A DNA stretch of 64,000 nt from Homarus americanus (Eukaryota; Arthropoda; Malacostraca; Decapoda; Nephropidae), in NCBI RefSeq assembly GCF_018991925.1, contig NW_024753828.1:1535620-1599619 (forward strand), read 5' to 3'. How positions within the stretch are numbered: position 1 is the first letter of the stretch; each line of letters starts with the position of its first letter. Under the pieces are notes generated by a model, which saw nothing but the letters and a program-made list of their open reading frames with translations, had not been told where the DNA came from and made no database searches. Positions 23,578 through 36,392 of the stretch are shown here, piece by piece. Both the position numbers and the translations under genes were made by a program.

Positions 23578-25124
23578 ATGTTCTTAGATCTTCCTTTTTC
23601 ACACCTCAGTGACCCTGAGTTTTTACTGTTCCTTAATCAATATCAATGTTCCCACAATGATGATGCTAGTGTCATTCCCTTAGATGTGCTATATCGTATG
23701 TGTTACACCCCATTTACCCATGGTGTCGACACAATACTCCCTCATATCGATCCTGATGTCTTTCTACAAAACTCACTGGGTTACACCAACCCAAACTGTA
23801 ACTATTACTTTCCTGACTCCCCCGAGTTTAGTTCTAGTCTCCTACTACCTCATTCCTTTTCCTTGATTAGCCATAACATCAGCAGTATTCCCCTTCATCT
23901 AGATACCTTTTTAGATCAGTGTTTATCTTCTATTGCCCATAAATTTGATGTACTTGGATTCTGTGAGACCAAACTCACTAACGATATTGACCATTTGTAT
24001 AACATTCCTAATTATAATAGACACTGCGTCAACACGTCACGACACAGTGGTGGTGTCGCCCTATATGTTGATATCAAGTAAAACACTTCTGTAAGAGATG
24101 ATTTAAAGGTTCAGGAGGAGTACATGGAGAGTGTTTTCATTGAATTACGTAACGACACACGAAATATCCTAGTAGGGATAATCTACAGAAGACCCCACAC
24201 TAATGTAAGGAATTTTCTTGATAAATTTTCGGAGCTTATCTCTATCATAAGTTCAGAGAGGAAAGACTGCTACATCACAGGAGATTTCAACCTTGATCTA
24301 TTAAAATCAGAAACCGACACCTCAGTATTAGACCTTCTTGCTACCTGTCATTCTAAACTCTTCTTCAACACTATAACCAAACCCACTAGAGTAACTGCCA
24401 CCTCTGCCACTGTGATAGATCATATCTGGAATAACAACACTCCTAACAACCTTGCAAGTGCAATTATTCATAACAATATCTCAGATCACTTCCCAGTTTT
24501 TGCCATGTATAAAACAGCCACAAGACCTGAAAGGTCTAGTAGAGTCTCAATTCAATACAGAGACTACTGCACCGACAACATGCTCCTTTTTTAAAACAAC
24601 CTAATGATTGCTAACTGGGATCTTGTCTATGCCTCTAGCAACCCTAACGTGAACAGCTGTAACTTCTCTTGCATCTTCAATGCGTGCTTTCATAAATGCT
24701 TCCCGCTCAAGACTAAGTCAGTGAAAACTCTATCCATTTCCAAACCCTATATCACAAGCGAAATTAAGATAATGATAAAGGAAAAACACAAACTCCAAAG
24801 GAAATTTAAAAAAAGACCCATAACTTTCGATGATGCTTACCGAAGTATCAGAAATAGAGTAACTCAAGCAGTTAGAAATACCAGACGTAACTATTATACA
24901 AATAAGCTCCAGTCAGCATTAGGCGACAGTAAAAAAACCTGGAATGTCATAAATTCTATTCAGAACAGGAACACTCAGCCTTCGGCCCCCACTCAGCTTT
25001 TATGATAAATGATTCAGTTATAACGGAACCCTCCCCCATTGCCAACCACTTCAATGAATATTTTATTAATGTTGGCAAAAATCTTGCAGAGAGCATCCCT
25101 GATCACCATGAGGAATTTAGAGCC
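23578..25124 (+). pseudogene. L2/CR1-like LINE ORF2, 5' part (endonuclease)
   Basis: ATG at 23578. Endonuclease motifs include DVLGFCETKL, ILVGIIYRRPHT, YITGDFNLDLL and ISDHFPVF. The frame is interrupted by stops at 24079-24081 and 24592-24594 and shifts near 25000. The sequence after that reads NHFNEYFINVGKNLAE, the usual linker before RT. At 25124 the ORF is split by a Gypsy insertion, and its continuation is at 31924. Confidence 0.85.
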
Positions 25125-25520
25125 TCTGACGTTCGTCTTGATACCCACAAAATGTTCTATCCTACTGAAGGTATACACAAACACTTGTTATCTTAAAAGT
25201 AGGTTCTATTCTCGTACGGGAGATATATATACAAAGGGACCCAGAAGCTCACTTCCAAACCACCAGGGCTGGCTGTCTTCACTCTCTATCTATCTATGTA
25301 TTACTGCGCGCTGGGATGTACAGTTGCCAGCATTCACAAGCTGAATACATACAATGTAAATATGATAATTTATATACATAATATGGTGCACAATAAATGG
25401 GAATATTACATAAAATTAATACATGTTCTGTAATACTTTACTATACATAATTAATGGAGTAATATAAGAGTAATATAATAATACACAGTTGAAGGTACTA
25501 CTTTGTGTCCATATCATACA
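25125..25520 (-). repeat. Gypsy 3' LTR
   Basis: 396 bp, TGTATGATATGG on the minus strand to GTCAGA. It differs from 31523-31918 by single bases near 25385, 25412 and 25489. Confidence 0.93.
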
Positions 25521-25533
25521 CCTCCCTCCCCCC
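25521..25533 (-). other. Polypurine tract
   Basis: The minus strand reads GGGGGGAGGGAGG, directly adjoining the 3' LTR. The same tract precedes the 3' LTR at 60310. Confidence 0.85.
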
Positions 25534-27308
25534 TATACGCTCATAGTTTCATCTTGAGCGGACCTTTTGTTTCTGAGTCGCTCGGACCTGCGGAGTACTG
25601 GGGCAGAAACACAAGGTGGGGATGGATTTACTTTAGAGACATCAACATTAGGGGACTCAATTGGGGAAGGGTCAACACTAAGCAGCTCCACAGGTTGGAG
25701 GAAACGACGGTTCCTCCACCATACTCTACCACTAGGAAGACGCACTTGGTAGTCCCTGGACCGGCCAATACCCATGACAACCCCAACCTTGTCCCAGCGG
25801 TGAGATACCGGATCTTGAATCCTGATCTGCTGGCCGATACTCAACCTGGGAAGGGGGCGGGCATGACAGTCGTACCGAGCAGCGACATCTGCGGCTCGTT
25901 CTGCTGCACGGCGGTCACATTCCTCAGTCTTGGCCTGCCACTCTTGAGAAAAAGACTTCGGGTGGGCAGGAACACAAGACCTGAGATGATGTCCGTATCG
26001 AACCTGGGCTGGGGAGCGTCCGGTGAAGTTCGGGGTGTTGCGTAACTCCAACAAACCTTGATCGAAGTCCACGCAGTCGATATTTCCTGAGGGTGACACC
26101 TTAAGGACCAGGTGTTTCACAGTCTTGACTGCGGCTTCAGCGTGTCCATTCGCCTGGGGGTAGTGGGGCGAGGTCACGACATGACGGACTCCCCAACGGT
26201 CCATGAAGTCCCGGAACTCGTGGCTGGTGAACTGAGGTCCTCCATCAGTCCTGAGGCGGAGGGGAACACCGGCTTCTCTGAAGTAATGCCTGAAGTTCCG
26301 GATGGTAGCAGTAGCCGTTGTATCACTGCCACAGGGGACGACAACAGGCCATCCAGACAATCTGTCGGCAATGACGAGGAAGGACTTCCCTGCTACTGCA
26401 AAGAAATCGGCCGACACAGACTCGAAGGGTCTTGAAGGGTTGTTGTCGCACATTAAAGGTTCCTGTTGCTGGCTAGGTTGCAGAATTTGGCATGGTTCAC
26501 AGGCACGGACGGTACTTGCAATGTCCGCGTCGATTCCGGGCCAAAATACAGTCTGCTTCGCCCGTCGCTTGGTGGCCTCCACTCCTCGATGGCTGTCGTG
26601 AAGGCGGGTCAAGGTACGGCGGCGTAGGGCAGCAGGAATAACTACTCGTGGACCATACAAGACGAAGTCTCCGTCACAATAGAGGTCCTCGCGTATTTTC
26701 CAGTACGGGAGTAGCGATTCATGAAGATCGTATCGGTTAGATGGAAATCCCTGAGACACACAGTCGACGAGCCGGATGTAGGAAGGGTCGGCCCGGGCTG
26801 CGGTGCAGAGATCTTCAAGGGTCTTGTCTGCATCCGGTGCTGTAGACTCTTCTGATGTGAAGACGGCCTTCAATGAAACTACTGACTTGAGGGATGCAGT
26901 AGCTGTAGAACACAACATCTCGTCCTCTGGGGTGGGGCGACTGACAGGGGCGCAGGACAGGGCATCCGGGATGCACAACAGCTCACCCGCACGCCACACA
27001 GCCGTGAAGAGATAAGGCGAGAGCTTCTCTTTCAGACGTTGAAGGCGAGGATTCTCTACTGCATCCAAAGAGTAGTGATTGATTATAGGTATAAGAGGGC
27101 GATGATCCGTGAAGAGGGTGAAGTGCTGAAGTCCTATCAGGTAGAAGCGGCACTTTGCCATCGCCCAGACAACAGCCAACATCTCCAGCTCAATCGTGGC
27201 ATATCGGGTCTCAGCGTCGGTCAGGAACCGGGATCCACACTGAATTAAGCGGAGTTGTCCACCACCATGGTCCTGCAGAAGGGCGTAACCAACGCCGTAG
27301 AGTCTGGA
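25533..27308 (-). pseudogene. Gypsy pol, RNase H and integrase part
   Basis: About 590 codons in one open frame. RNase H has QTDASRLYGVGYALL, LEMLAVVWAM and the TDHRPL motif. The integrase HHCC zinc-binding region is LHDSHRGVEATKRRAK to CEPCQ. The DDE core shows SADFFAV, LRTDGGPQFTS and ANGHAEAAVK. A GPY-like C-terminal segment follows (DKVGVVMGIGRSRDYQVRLP, WWRNRRFL). The stop overlaps the polypurine tract. It is separated from the upstream gag-RT frame by a single-base frameshift around 27310, inside RNase H, so the polyprotein of this copy is broken there. Confidence 0.9.
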
Positions 27309-29668
27309 GGCGTCAGTCTGAGGACGGTGGGTAGGGCTGGGTCGTAACAGGCGAGGACAGGTGGATTCAAGAGGGCCTGCTTGACTCGCTGGAAGGCCTC
27401 TTGATGATCTGGGGTCCACAGGAATGTCCTCCTGGGGCTCAGCAGGGGGCGTAACGGCTGGGCTGCGGCGGAGATGTCAGGTGTAAATTCAGCCAGCTGA
27501 TTGACCAGACCCAAAAAAGAACGGAGGTCTGTCAGGTTGGCAGGGGTTGGAAAATCCCTGATTCCACTTAACTTCTCCGGGTCAACTGCGATACCTGATG
27601 CTGAGAGAGTGTACCCACAGAAGTTCACTGATGGTGCGGCGATTACAAACTTGTCAGCGTTGAGGGTAATCCCGTACTTTCGACATCTGGTGAGAACTTC
27701 GTATATCCGGGAGAGGTGGGCACAGTAGTCTTCGTCATGGAGTAAGATATCATCAACCACCTTGACACAATTCGTGACTCGTTGAAGGGCCGCGTCACCA
27801 CGTTGACAGAATGCATCACCCGTAGCGGCAAATCCCATGGGGCCTCTGCAATACTGATATCTCCCATATGGTGTGATGAATGTAGTCAAATGCTGGTCTT
27901 CTTCGGCCAACTCGATCTGCCAATAACCACATAAGGCGTCCATAGTTGTAAAAAACTTCGCCTTCGGGTCCACATTTCGAACAGCTGCGAAGGGTGTGGG
28001 TGAAGGGTGGGCTGGACGGGAAACTTGCTGGTTAAGTTTTGACAGATCGGTGGTGATCCGTACTCCACCACGAGGTTTGGCAACGGAGACGAGAGGGTGG
28101 CACCAAGGTGAAGGTTCGTCTCCGGCCGGCTTGATGATTCTCTGAGCAACCATGGAGTCAAGCTCTTGTCTAACTAGCTCCTTGTAGGCGTGAGGAATCA
28201 AGCGAGGGGTGTGGATGGCAAAAGGTGTAGCACCATCCTTAAGATGAATCTTTATAGGTGGACCCACCATCGGCTTGAGTGGTGTGGATCCTAAAGATTT
28301 CTTCGTAACCAACACGTCAGCAAACTCCTTGAGAAGGAAAGCTCTTGCATCAGAAGGGGACGTGTTAGTAGAGATAGGGAATTCCTTCAACCTGTTGACA
28401 TGGGTGACCTTTAAAATAGGTTCAGGGAATTCCTTGGAAATAATGGCCAACTCTTGACAATGGCCATATGATAAAAGCGGAGTCGGGATACCATCATGAA
28501 CATCAATTCGGGCTGAGCAAGACTGCTTACCAAAGGTAAGAGTAGCCCAGAAAGATCCCAAAGCTGGAGCCATCTTGGAACCATCAGCTGTCAGTTTCGT
28601 TGTCTGAGGAGGGGGCTGTAGGTTGCTCCGGGGTATTCCCAGACATGCTAAGTGTTGTGGACCAATTACTGAGACGTCAGCACCCGTGTCAGGTAACATC
28701 TGAAGACTGGATGACGAGTTACCGTAAGAAATGACGACATTAATGTGCTGGGGCGTCGTGTCTGTGGAACAATTTACACGACGGCAGGAACGACTGGACA
28801 CAGCGTCTTGATGCTTGCCAGAAGGAGGGGGCGCGCCAGCACTACCTGAGGATGACTTCTTGGATCCTAGGTGGTGTCCTTTATGTGTCTTCTTACGACA
28901 ACATTTGTCATAATGGCCCACACGACCACAAAGTCTGCACTGAACTTTGCTAGCAGGGCACTTGACTGTGTAAGCCCAGTGACCCTGGCGGTCGCAACTT
29001 CTGCACACGCTTTGAGCAGCTGGGCACTGGGAGGCATTATGTTGTCTCGCACAGCTGTTACACAAAGCTGCTGCTGAAGGTGTAGCTGGAGGGTGAGGGG
29101 TGGGGTTACCTTGCTGCTTCTTACCCTTTCTGTAGGAAGACATCGCCCTCACCTGGTCAGGTTGTGAGCGTAAAGCTGAAGTCGCACACCTGGCGGCCTC
29201 GTATGCTCGACATTTTGTAACAACATCTTGAAGGGAGGAAGTGGGGTCAAGGGAAATGAGACGCTGAACTAGCTCTTCATCTCGGACACCCGTTAAAATA
29301 ATTGTCTTGAGTTGTGTCTCTTTACAGACTTGAGAATGTCCAGGACAAACATCAACTTCCTCTGAACACCTTTTGAGCCTTACAAAAAATGCGTCAAAAG
29401 ATTCTCCCTCAAGCTGCTTACATTGGAGGAGTTGTCTTCTCCTGAGTGCTTCGTTGCGCTGTCCCTTGACGTGTTCCTGCAACTTGTCGAGCACGGCCTC
29501 TACCGTCAGAGTTGTCGTAGTAGGCACTTGAAGTGTGTGCTCGAGAGTACGTTGTGTCTCTAAGGACAAGCACATACGAAGCTGTATCATCTGTTTCAGC
29601 TGTGATAAACTTGACAAGTCAACCATTGTTGCGTAGTCTTGCCAACGTCGACGCCATTCCCGAAACAT
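27309..29668 (-). pseudogene. Gypsy gag (C-part), protease and reverse transcriptase
   Basis: One open frame of about 780 useful codons. Residues 1-175 are capsid-like gag (MFREWRRRWQDY, EALRRRQLLQCKQLEGES). Three CCHC-type knuckles lie at 203-257 (CNSCARQHNASQC, CRSCDRQGHWAYTVKC, CRLCGRVGHYDKCC). The protease active site is LPDTGADVSVIG near 325-336. RT runs from about 480 to 690 with FFTTMDALCGYWQIEL and a VVDD in place of the usual YxDD. The connection region has FLGLVNQLAEF. Gag and pol are in the same frame, with no programmed frameshift. The remaining codons before 27245 are out of frame. Confidence 0.9.
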
Positions 29669-29689
29669 CTGATAAGAAGCGTGTGTACT

Positions 29690-30033
29690 GCAGCCTTCTG
29701 AGGTGTTGTTGATCCGACTCTGGGAAATGAGGTACCAGTACCACTAGTCGTATCAACATTAGTAGTAGCAGACGAATCTTGTACGGTAGATCGTTGTGGG
29801 GAGGCTAACAGAGAAATCAAGACTTCAAATTTGGCTTGATCCTCTGTTCTTCTCAGGTCATCCTCACTTCTACGTATGTCTTCGAGTTCTCTGCGTCGTT
29901 GTTCCTCTTCATGGCGCCGTTTTTCAGACTTCCTGTAGCGAATTTCTTCCTCTTCTCTCCTTGCAATATCGTCCTGGCGTCGAGAAGTTTCCATCCACTT
30001 TACCAGTTGAAGGAGATCTGTGGACGCATGCAT
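29690..30033 (-). pseudogene. Gypsy gag, N-terminal part
   Basis: ATG at 30033 (MHASTDLLQLVKWM). It is followed by a highly charged helix rich in Arg and Glu (REEEEIRYRKSEKRRHEEEQ) and then a Ser/Thr-rich linker. The frame is lost near 29690, just before the capsid portion that continues in another frame at 29668. The related element at 57461 has the same charged coiled-coil start. Confidence 0.8.
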
Positions 30034-31507
30034 CGCAGGAGAGCTGGCTCGCGACGAGCGAGGAGATTCCGTGGGTGACTGGGCGTTGTCGGTGTGGTGT
30101 CACGTGCCTGAGCGCTCGGCAACTCGCTGCATCTGTTCACGCTTCCATTTCACACAAGCTACTAATAATTTGTTAATTGTACTTATTATATTATTATTGT
30201 TCTTAGCTACTTAGGTTAATTGTATATTTATGTATGTAATTTATATGCATCATTGTCTTACTCTGTTAAGTCAACTCAAGAGTAATATTAATTAATTATA
30301 TAAAATATCCAGCAAATGTCTAGATCACGTGATATGAGACGCTCCTCCACGGCGTACCCACGCCACGCTCCCCAGTAGCGAAAAATCCGTGGCATACGTT
30401 AGACGTGTCTATTCGTTCTCTAGCCTTGACCTTTGTCTAAGTGCTTTATCAAGTCTTCTGCAATGCCCTAGGGGTATCAGGTATTAGTGACACGTTTAGT
30501 TAGGCCTAGGAAGGGATCCTGGTGGTAAGGTATCTCCTGTTTGGTAGGGATAATCATTTTGTATTGATTGTTGTATATATATATTTCGTATGTCTTGTGT
30601 AATATAGTAATGTTAAGTAATATTTGTTTGGTCTAACTCCTTACAGTATAGTTTCGCCCTTCCGGCATCACTCTTATTTTATTATACAATTACTTATTCA
30701 CTTAAATTCATGTTTGCTAATCATTACTCCCTTTAAAACATAAATTGAATTAATTAATTATCTTCCCTTTTGTAATTCACTAATTTCAACTGTACTTACT
30801 TTTTCAAGTACATTTAGTTGAGTAGGTATTTGGTGGAGATAATTATTGCCGTGTTCCCTGTTTGTACCTTTATTTGTTAATAACTTGGGGTAGGATTCAC
30901 TCCCCAAGTATAAAGAGTAGTGGGATCGCGACAGTGGGGAGCGTGGGGCCTGAGTGTGGGTGGGGAGAGGTCTCCCACACTAAAACTCGTAACCCGATCG
31001 TCCAGGGTATCATTTTGATCCCTGTGAGACATGCCGACTGCTTCTGTACTCTATCTGTGCAAAAGACCGGGTCAGCCCCTCGTAATCTATGCACAGAATT
31101 ACAGAAGTCTACAGTAAGTCACAAGAATTTAATATAAGGTGAATGCGTGTGTGTGTGTGTGTGCTTGGCGGGAGGGGAGGCTTGGCGCGCTGCCAGACGT
31201 AAGGGAGGATGGGCAGTGTCGAGCCCTGGTTCCTCAGTCACCCTCAGACCAGAGACAGGAGAGCACGTACTGTCGGGCCGCTCCCTTAGTCATCTGGCCG
31301 CAACTTGCACTGACAATTATGATTAAAATACACAACACAGCACTTCACAAAACACTTCACTTCACAGCACTGTACACAGCATAGCACTTCACAACACTGT
31401 AAGTCTAGAGGCTTGTATTAGTCTTGCTGTAGATGGTGAAGCTGAAGACGAGACGCCATTAACAGAGTCTGGGCGGGAAGGCTTGGTCCACTGTATCTCA
31501 CTGAGAA
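30034..31507 (-). other. Gypsy 5' leader
   Basis: About 1.47 kb between primer-binding site and gag without a convincing frame. It includes a (GTGT)n run at 31145-31160 and short direct repeats such as CACTTCACA at 31340-31395. Only one copy of this leader is in the window. Confidence 0.6.
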
Positions 31508-31522
31508 ATAATCACTGCGCCA
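31508..31522 (-). other. Primer-binding site
   Basis: The minus strand reads TGGCGCAGTGATTAT immediately after the 5' LTR. The other Gypsy element (56915) has TGGCGCAGTGAACC at the same place, so the first 11 bases are conserved. I cannot assign the tRNA with certainty. Confidence 0.75.
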
Positions 31523-31918
31523 TCTGACGTTCGTCTTGATACCCACAAAATGTTCTATCCTACTGAAGGTATACACAAACACTTGTTATCTTAAAAGTAG
31601 GTTCTATTCTCGTACGGGAGATATATATACAAAGGGACCCAGAAGCTCACTTCCAAACCACCAGGGCTGGCTGTCTTCACTCTCTATCTATCTATGTATT
31701 ACTGCGCGCTGGGATGTACAGTTGCCAGCATTCACAAGCTGAATACATACAATGTAAATATGATAATTTATATACATAATATGGGGCACAATAAATGGGA
31801 ATATTACATAGAATTAATACATGTTCTGTAATACTTTACTATACATAATTAATGGAGTAATATAAGAGTAATATAATAATACACAGCTGAAGGTACTACT
31901 TTGTGTCCATATCATACA
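31523..31918 (-). repeat. Gypsy 5' LTR
   Basis: 396 bp, nearly identical to 25125-25520. It is followed by the GAGCC target duplication at 31919-31923. Confidence 0.93.
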
Positions 31919-31923
31919 GAGCC

Positions 31924-33482
31924 TACATGCAAAATAGACAGCAAAATGAGCTATTCTTATCCCCTGTCACAGCAGATGAATTACTGGCCATCATAAAAAT
32001 GTCCAAAGATGCAGCAGCAGGCGAAGACAATATACCAATGAGCATCATTAAGAAAGTGGCCCACTTATTACTTCCTGTTCTACTCCACATTTGTAACTCC
32101 TCCTTCATTAGTGGTGTCTTTCCTGATAAACTGAAAATTGCTAAAGTCCACCCGGCAGATAAAAAATCTGGGGACAAAGGTCTCTTCAAGAATTACCGCC
32201 TCATATCAGTCCTCCCAGCCTTGAGTAAGATAATGGAAAAGCAAGCATGTAATAGACTAAATTCCTTCTGCAATGCCAATAACATCTTTACAGACTCCCA
32301 GTTTGGATTTAAAGGTAAAAGGTCGACTGAGAGTGCTCTGCTATCCTTTACTAATGACATCTAAAATTCCTTTGATGACAGTCAGTTCACAGTCGGTATA
32401 TTCTTGGACCTCTCTAAAGCCTTCGATACTGTCGACCATACCATCCTCCTTTCAAAGCTTGAACATTACGGCGTTAGGGGCCTGTCCCACAATTGGTTTA
32501 CCTCATATCTGTCCAACAGGATGCAGTATGTCTGCTATAATAACCCCCAATCTGACTCCTCGCCAATCTTGTATGGAGTCCCCCAAGGTTCCATTCTCGG
32601 TCCAGTACTGTTTTTGTTGTACATAAATGACATAGTCCACACCAGCTCACTCATAAAATACAACTTATTTGCAGATGATAGTAATCTCTATGCCAGCAAC
32701 TCAGACCTCCATTCCATGTTGAGAACTATGAACACTGAATTAACTAAAGTCGGGACCTGGGTAATACGTAATAAACTGACCTTAATCCTTGAGAAAACCC
32801 ACTACATGATCTTTCACAGAAGGAAAAACTTACCCCCAGACTTGGACCCCCTGTACCTTGGTAATATAGTCCTCAAACGCGAACAAAATACTTAATTCCT
32901 CGGAGTTATTGTTGATGAGAAACTTAACTGGAGAAACCACATACAAGCCATTCACAGTAAAATCAATAAACAGTGCGGTATCATGTATCACACTCGACAG
33001 CCACTCACTCTCACAGCAATGAAAGAAATCTATCATGATCTTGTTTACCAACGCCTGATGCACTGTCACACACTATGGGGGGCCTCTGGCTCTTCAAAAA
33101 CACAATCTCTGGTTACTGCACAAAAGAGAGTTGTACGGACAATGACCTACTTGAAAATAACAGATCACACAAACGAAAAATTTGCTATATAGACATTTTT
33201 AAAATTCGAAGACATTAACACCTACTGTTGTGCCCTCTTTGTTTAAAATTCTATCAATCACTTGCTTGACGATAATTATTTCCAGTTCCGGAATAATCAG
33301 AGATACAACTTAAGGCACCCAGAGCTACTAAGACCACCTCCCATGCCCTCCTCTCAGTCCCAAACCTTCATAAAATATCATGCTGTGAGGGTGTAGAACA
33401 ACTTACCCCCACACATCCGAGCAAAGACTACGCTCCCTTCCTTTAAATCATTTCTTAAAAAATATCTATTGTTGAAGTATTA
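31924..33482 (+). pseudogene. L2/CR1-like LINE ORF2, 3' part (reverse transcriptase)
   Basis: Continuation of 23578-25124 after the Gypsy insertion. It reads LSPVTADELLAIIKMSKD, then RT motifs with IFLDLSKAFDTVDH, YGVPQGSILGPVLF and YNLFADDSNLY, then the post-RT tail (FLGVIVDEKLNW, IRAKTTLPSFKSFLKKYL). In-frame stops lie at 32362-32364, 32893-32895 and 33190-33192. The element was already dead or died after insertion. The AT-rich 3' tail runs to about 33600. Confidence 0.88.
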
Positions 33483-33686
33483 ATATTTCTTATAACACTT
33501 ACTATATTTACAGTACTTGCTTTTATTGTACCATCAAAACCGTTTTATCGGAAATTATCATGTAAATAAATAAGTAATTACCATTGAAATAAACGTAATT
33601 GCCAACTAGACATAATCTTGACAGCTCTGTCCTCTTGTTCAACTATATTACTGTACAACCCATGTTGTTCTGCTCCGCCATCATAC
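33483..33686. other. LINE 3' UTR and short unique sequence
   Basis: The AT-rich tail of the LINE is followed by about 85 bp not recognised. Confidence 0.4.
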
Positions 33687-34523
33687 TTATAGCCTCAGTG
33701 TACTCTCAGTGCATCCATGGGCGGGAAGAGAGTGAGCCAATCAGCCCTTGTTCAGTGGAGAGAAGCTTTAGCTTCTCGTAGTAAAAGGTTTTCACTAACT
33801 GCTTGAAGATATGTGATATTGCGAGCCGAGGTAGAAGAGATCTGGTGACCCCAGACGATCGTCAGTTGTGCACCCAGACAGCTGGTTTCACTTCTAAGAT
33901 CTCTGGCTAACCCGGCTGACCAGTGACAAGCCTGCACTGATCGTTCCAACTGCAACAATCGCTAATCATCAATCATCAGCGGCAGTCTCAAACGGCAGTC
34001 AGTCTCTCCCAGTCAAGTGGGTTCTGATGGAAACCCTGAAATGAACTCACTGTTAACTCTTGTTAACTTTATCACTGCCCTATCTAAACCCTGTCTGAGA
34101 TCGAATGAGACTTACTTGTTATACTGCAATAGTGCAACACAGGTGACTAGACCACGTGACCGTATTGTGGACGGACGCGTAGGGACGTCCTGTCTGTCCG
34201 ATAGCTTTCACATGACTGAGAAACAGCCAGGCTCGTGCTTTCCCAAGCCTAGGCCTACGTGACATATTTTCCCGCATAACTTATAGCTTCTTTGGGACAC
34301 ACGTAACATTTTTAGACTGAGAACCGATCTATAATTATTTTTAATTTACTAACTGATATTTCATTTCATAATTCGCCTCCATATTAATTAGGTAAATTAC
34401 ATTTAATATCGTATAGGCCTAGTTCCAGAAATTCTCACTCAGTGCTGGAGCGTTGTCTTCCCTCAGACGACCTTGAACTCAGTATCGCCAATGGCGCGGC
34501 GTTTGAAATTACACTGAAATTTC

Positions 34524-34528
<5 letters not shown>
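33687..34528 (-). mobile_element. LTR of second family, copy B, truncated
   Basis: About 842 bp aligning with the inner part of copy A from AGCCTCAGTGTACTC to GAAATTTCTGAATA. Both ends are missing. It lies next to copy C with only (TA)n between them. Confidence 0.85.

Positions 34529-34579
<51 letters not shown>
34529..34579. repeat. (TA)n microsatellite
   Basis: About 25 TA units between LTR copies B and C. Confidence 0.95.
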
Positions 34580-34583
<4 letters not shown>

Positions 34584-36380
34584 ACCGGTCGGAATTTGCT
34601 GGACTTTAATTTCTCACTTGACTTGGGGTTTATTAAAATTTAATAGATGGTAAAGGCAGTGGAAGCGCCCCTTTGAGAAAAATCCCGAACCAGCACAAGA
34701 ACACTTAAATCTACTACACAAAATGAACTGTCCGTGACCCGTGGAAGGATAGCGTCTGTGACTGGGATGAATGAGACACACTGTAAAATTTAGACACTTA
34801 TATTCCCTCCAACACTACAAACACAATCAAATAATGGTACACCAATATGCGCACCTCTTAACTTAAACTTTAACCACTACTCTGGGGAATAAAAGTTATA
34901 CATGACATAGAAATTATTAGAAACACAGGCAACAATAAATTTAAAGTATTAAGAAATGTTAATTGCACATATGAACAGGCCTTAAGGGCTTTCACAAAAT
35001 AATATCAGTCACTTAGGAAATGGTACTAAAAAATAAGAAATTAAATACTCCACAATGAATAGGCCTTAAGGGTCTTCAACAAAATAATATCAGTCACTGA
35101 GGAATGGTAATAAAAGATAAGAAATTAAATACTCTACAATGAATAGGCCCTAAGGGCTTTCAGCAAAATAATATCACTCAACAAAATTATAGCACCCCAA
35201 CAGGTGTACACTTCCTAACCTAACCTAACCACTGCTCTGGGGAACAAGGTTATACCTGAGATCAGAATTATGAAGAATTAGAGGCATTAAAAGAATCAAA
35301 TCACAGTATCACTCTGGTTCCACTTAATGGCACAAACATTCAAAAAAACACTACTATCAAAATTATTTAAGAAATATTAAACTACACACGTCAAGATAAT
35401 ATCAGTCTGAGGAATGGTGTTAACTACACCCGTGATAAGGAAGATAAAATGTTCCTCTAGGTATCTCCTAGAGTCCTAGACTCACGGTCTCAGTGTGTGA
35501 CCATTAATATACTCAGATAGCCTCAGTGTACTCCCAGTGCGTCCATGGGCAGGAAGAGAGTGAGCCAATCAGACCTTGCGCAGTTGAGAGAAACTTTAGC
35601 TTCCCGTTAGCAAGAGGGTTTCACTAGCTGCTCGGGACATGTGGGGTTGTGCACCGGAGTGGTAAGAACTGATCACCCACTGCTGATGCTGGTCCCGTGT
35701 CGTGTTAGTTGTCGGGAGCACTCGTTCACTCAAGAGATCCTTTGCTACCCCGCTAAACAGTGACAGGCCTACACTGATCGGTCCAATGGCGACAATCGCC
35801 ACCCTCAATCATCAACGGCAGTCAATCTCTCGCAGTCAACTCCGGTCAACTCCAGTCAAGTGGGTTCTGACGGAAACCCTGAAATGAACTCACTGTTAGC
35901 TCTAGTTTACTTTACCACTGCCCTATCTAACCCTGTCTGAGATCGAATGAGACTTACTTGTTATACTGCAATAGCGCAGCACAGGTGACTAGGCCACGTG
36001 ACTATTTCTGATGGACGCGCGGAACGTCTTGTCTGTGTGACTGCTCTCCGGGACTGGGCCTAGCCAGCGTCGCGTCTCCCCAAGGCGCTAGCTTGGGCCT
36101 ACGTGATATATTTACCGCCTAACTAATAACTCCTTGGGACACCCGTAACATTATTCAGACTGCTAAACGATCTATAATAATTTCAAATTCAATAATAGTC
36201 CCTTAACTTCATGAATCGCATCATTATTAATTCGGTAAATCACATTTAATATCATATAGGCCTAGTTCCGCAATCTCTCGCTACGAGCAGGCAGCGCTCC
36301 CTCCCCTCAGATGACCTTGAACGCTCAGTATCACTCATGGCGGGGCATTTGAAATTACTCTGAAATTTCTGGATATTACA
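34580..36380 (-). repeat. LTR copy C (3' LTR of the LARD)
   Basis: 1,801 bp, TGTAACCGGTCGG to GGATATTACA on the plus strand. It contains three loosely similar blocks around ATAGGCC(T/C)TAAGGG (34980, 35060, 35145), so the LTR has internal repetition. Confidence 0.9.
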
Positions 36381-36385
36381 ATCGA

Positions 36386-36392
36386 CCCCCCT
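36386..36392 (-). other. Polypurine tract of the LARD
   Basis: The minus strand reads AGGGGGG, 5 nt from the 3' LTR. It is shorter than in the Gypsy elements. Confidence 0.5.

Larger units (their letters stand above)
25125..31918 (-). mobile_element. Young Ty3/Gypsy LTR retrotransposon
   Basis: Complete element of 6,794 bp on the minus strand, inserted in the ORF2 of a LINE and flanked by a 5-bp target duplication GAGCC (25120-25124 and 31919-31923). The two 396-bp LTRs differ at three positions by eye, so insertion is recent. Order on the minus strand: 5' LTR, primer-binding site, 1.4-kb leader, gag, protease, RT, RNase H, integrase, polypurine tract, 3' LTR. I see no env-like frame. Two frame breaks (about 29690 and about 27310) make this copy defective. 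Confidence 0.95.

Noticed and set aside
27501..29077. Several plus-strand ORFs inside the Gypsy element
   Set aside because: They are shadows of the minus-strand gag-pol frame.
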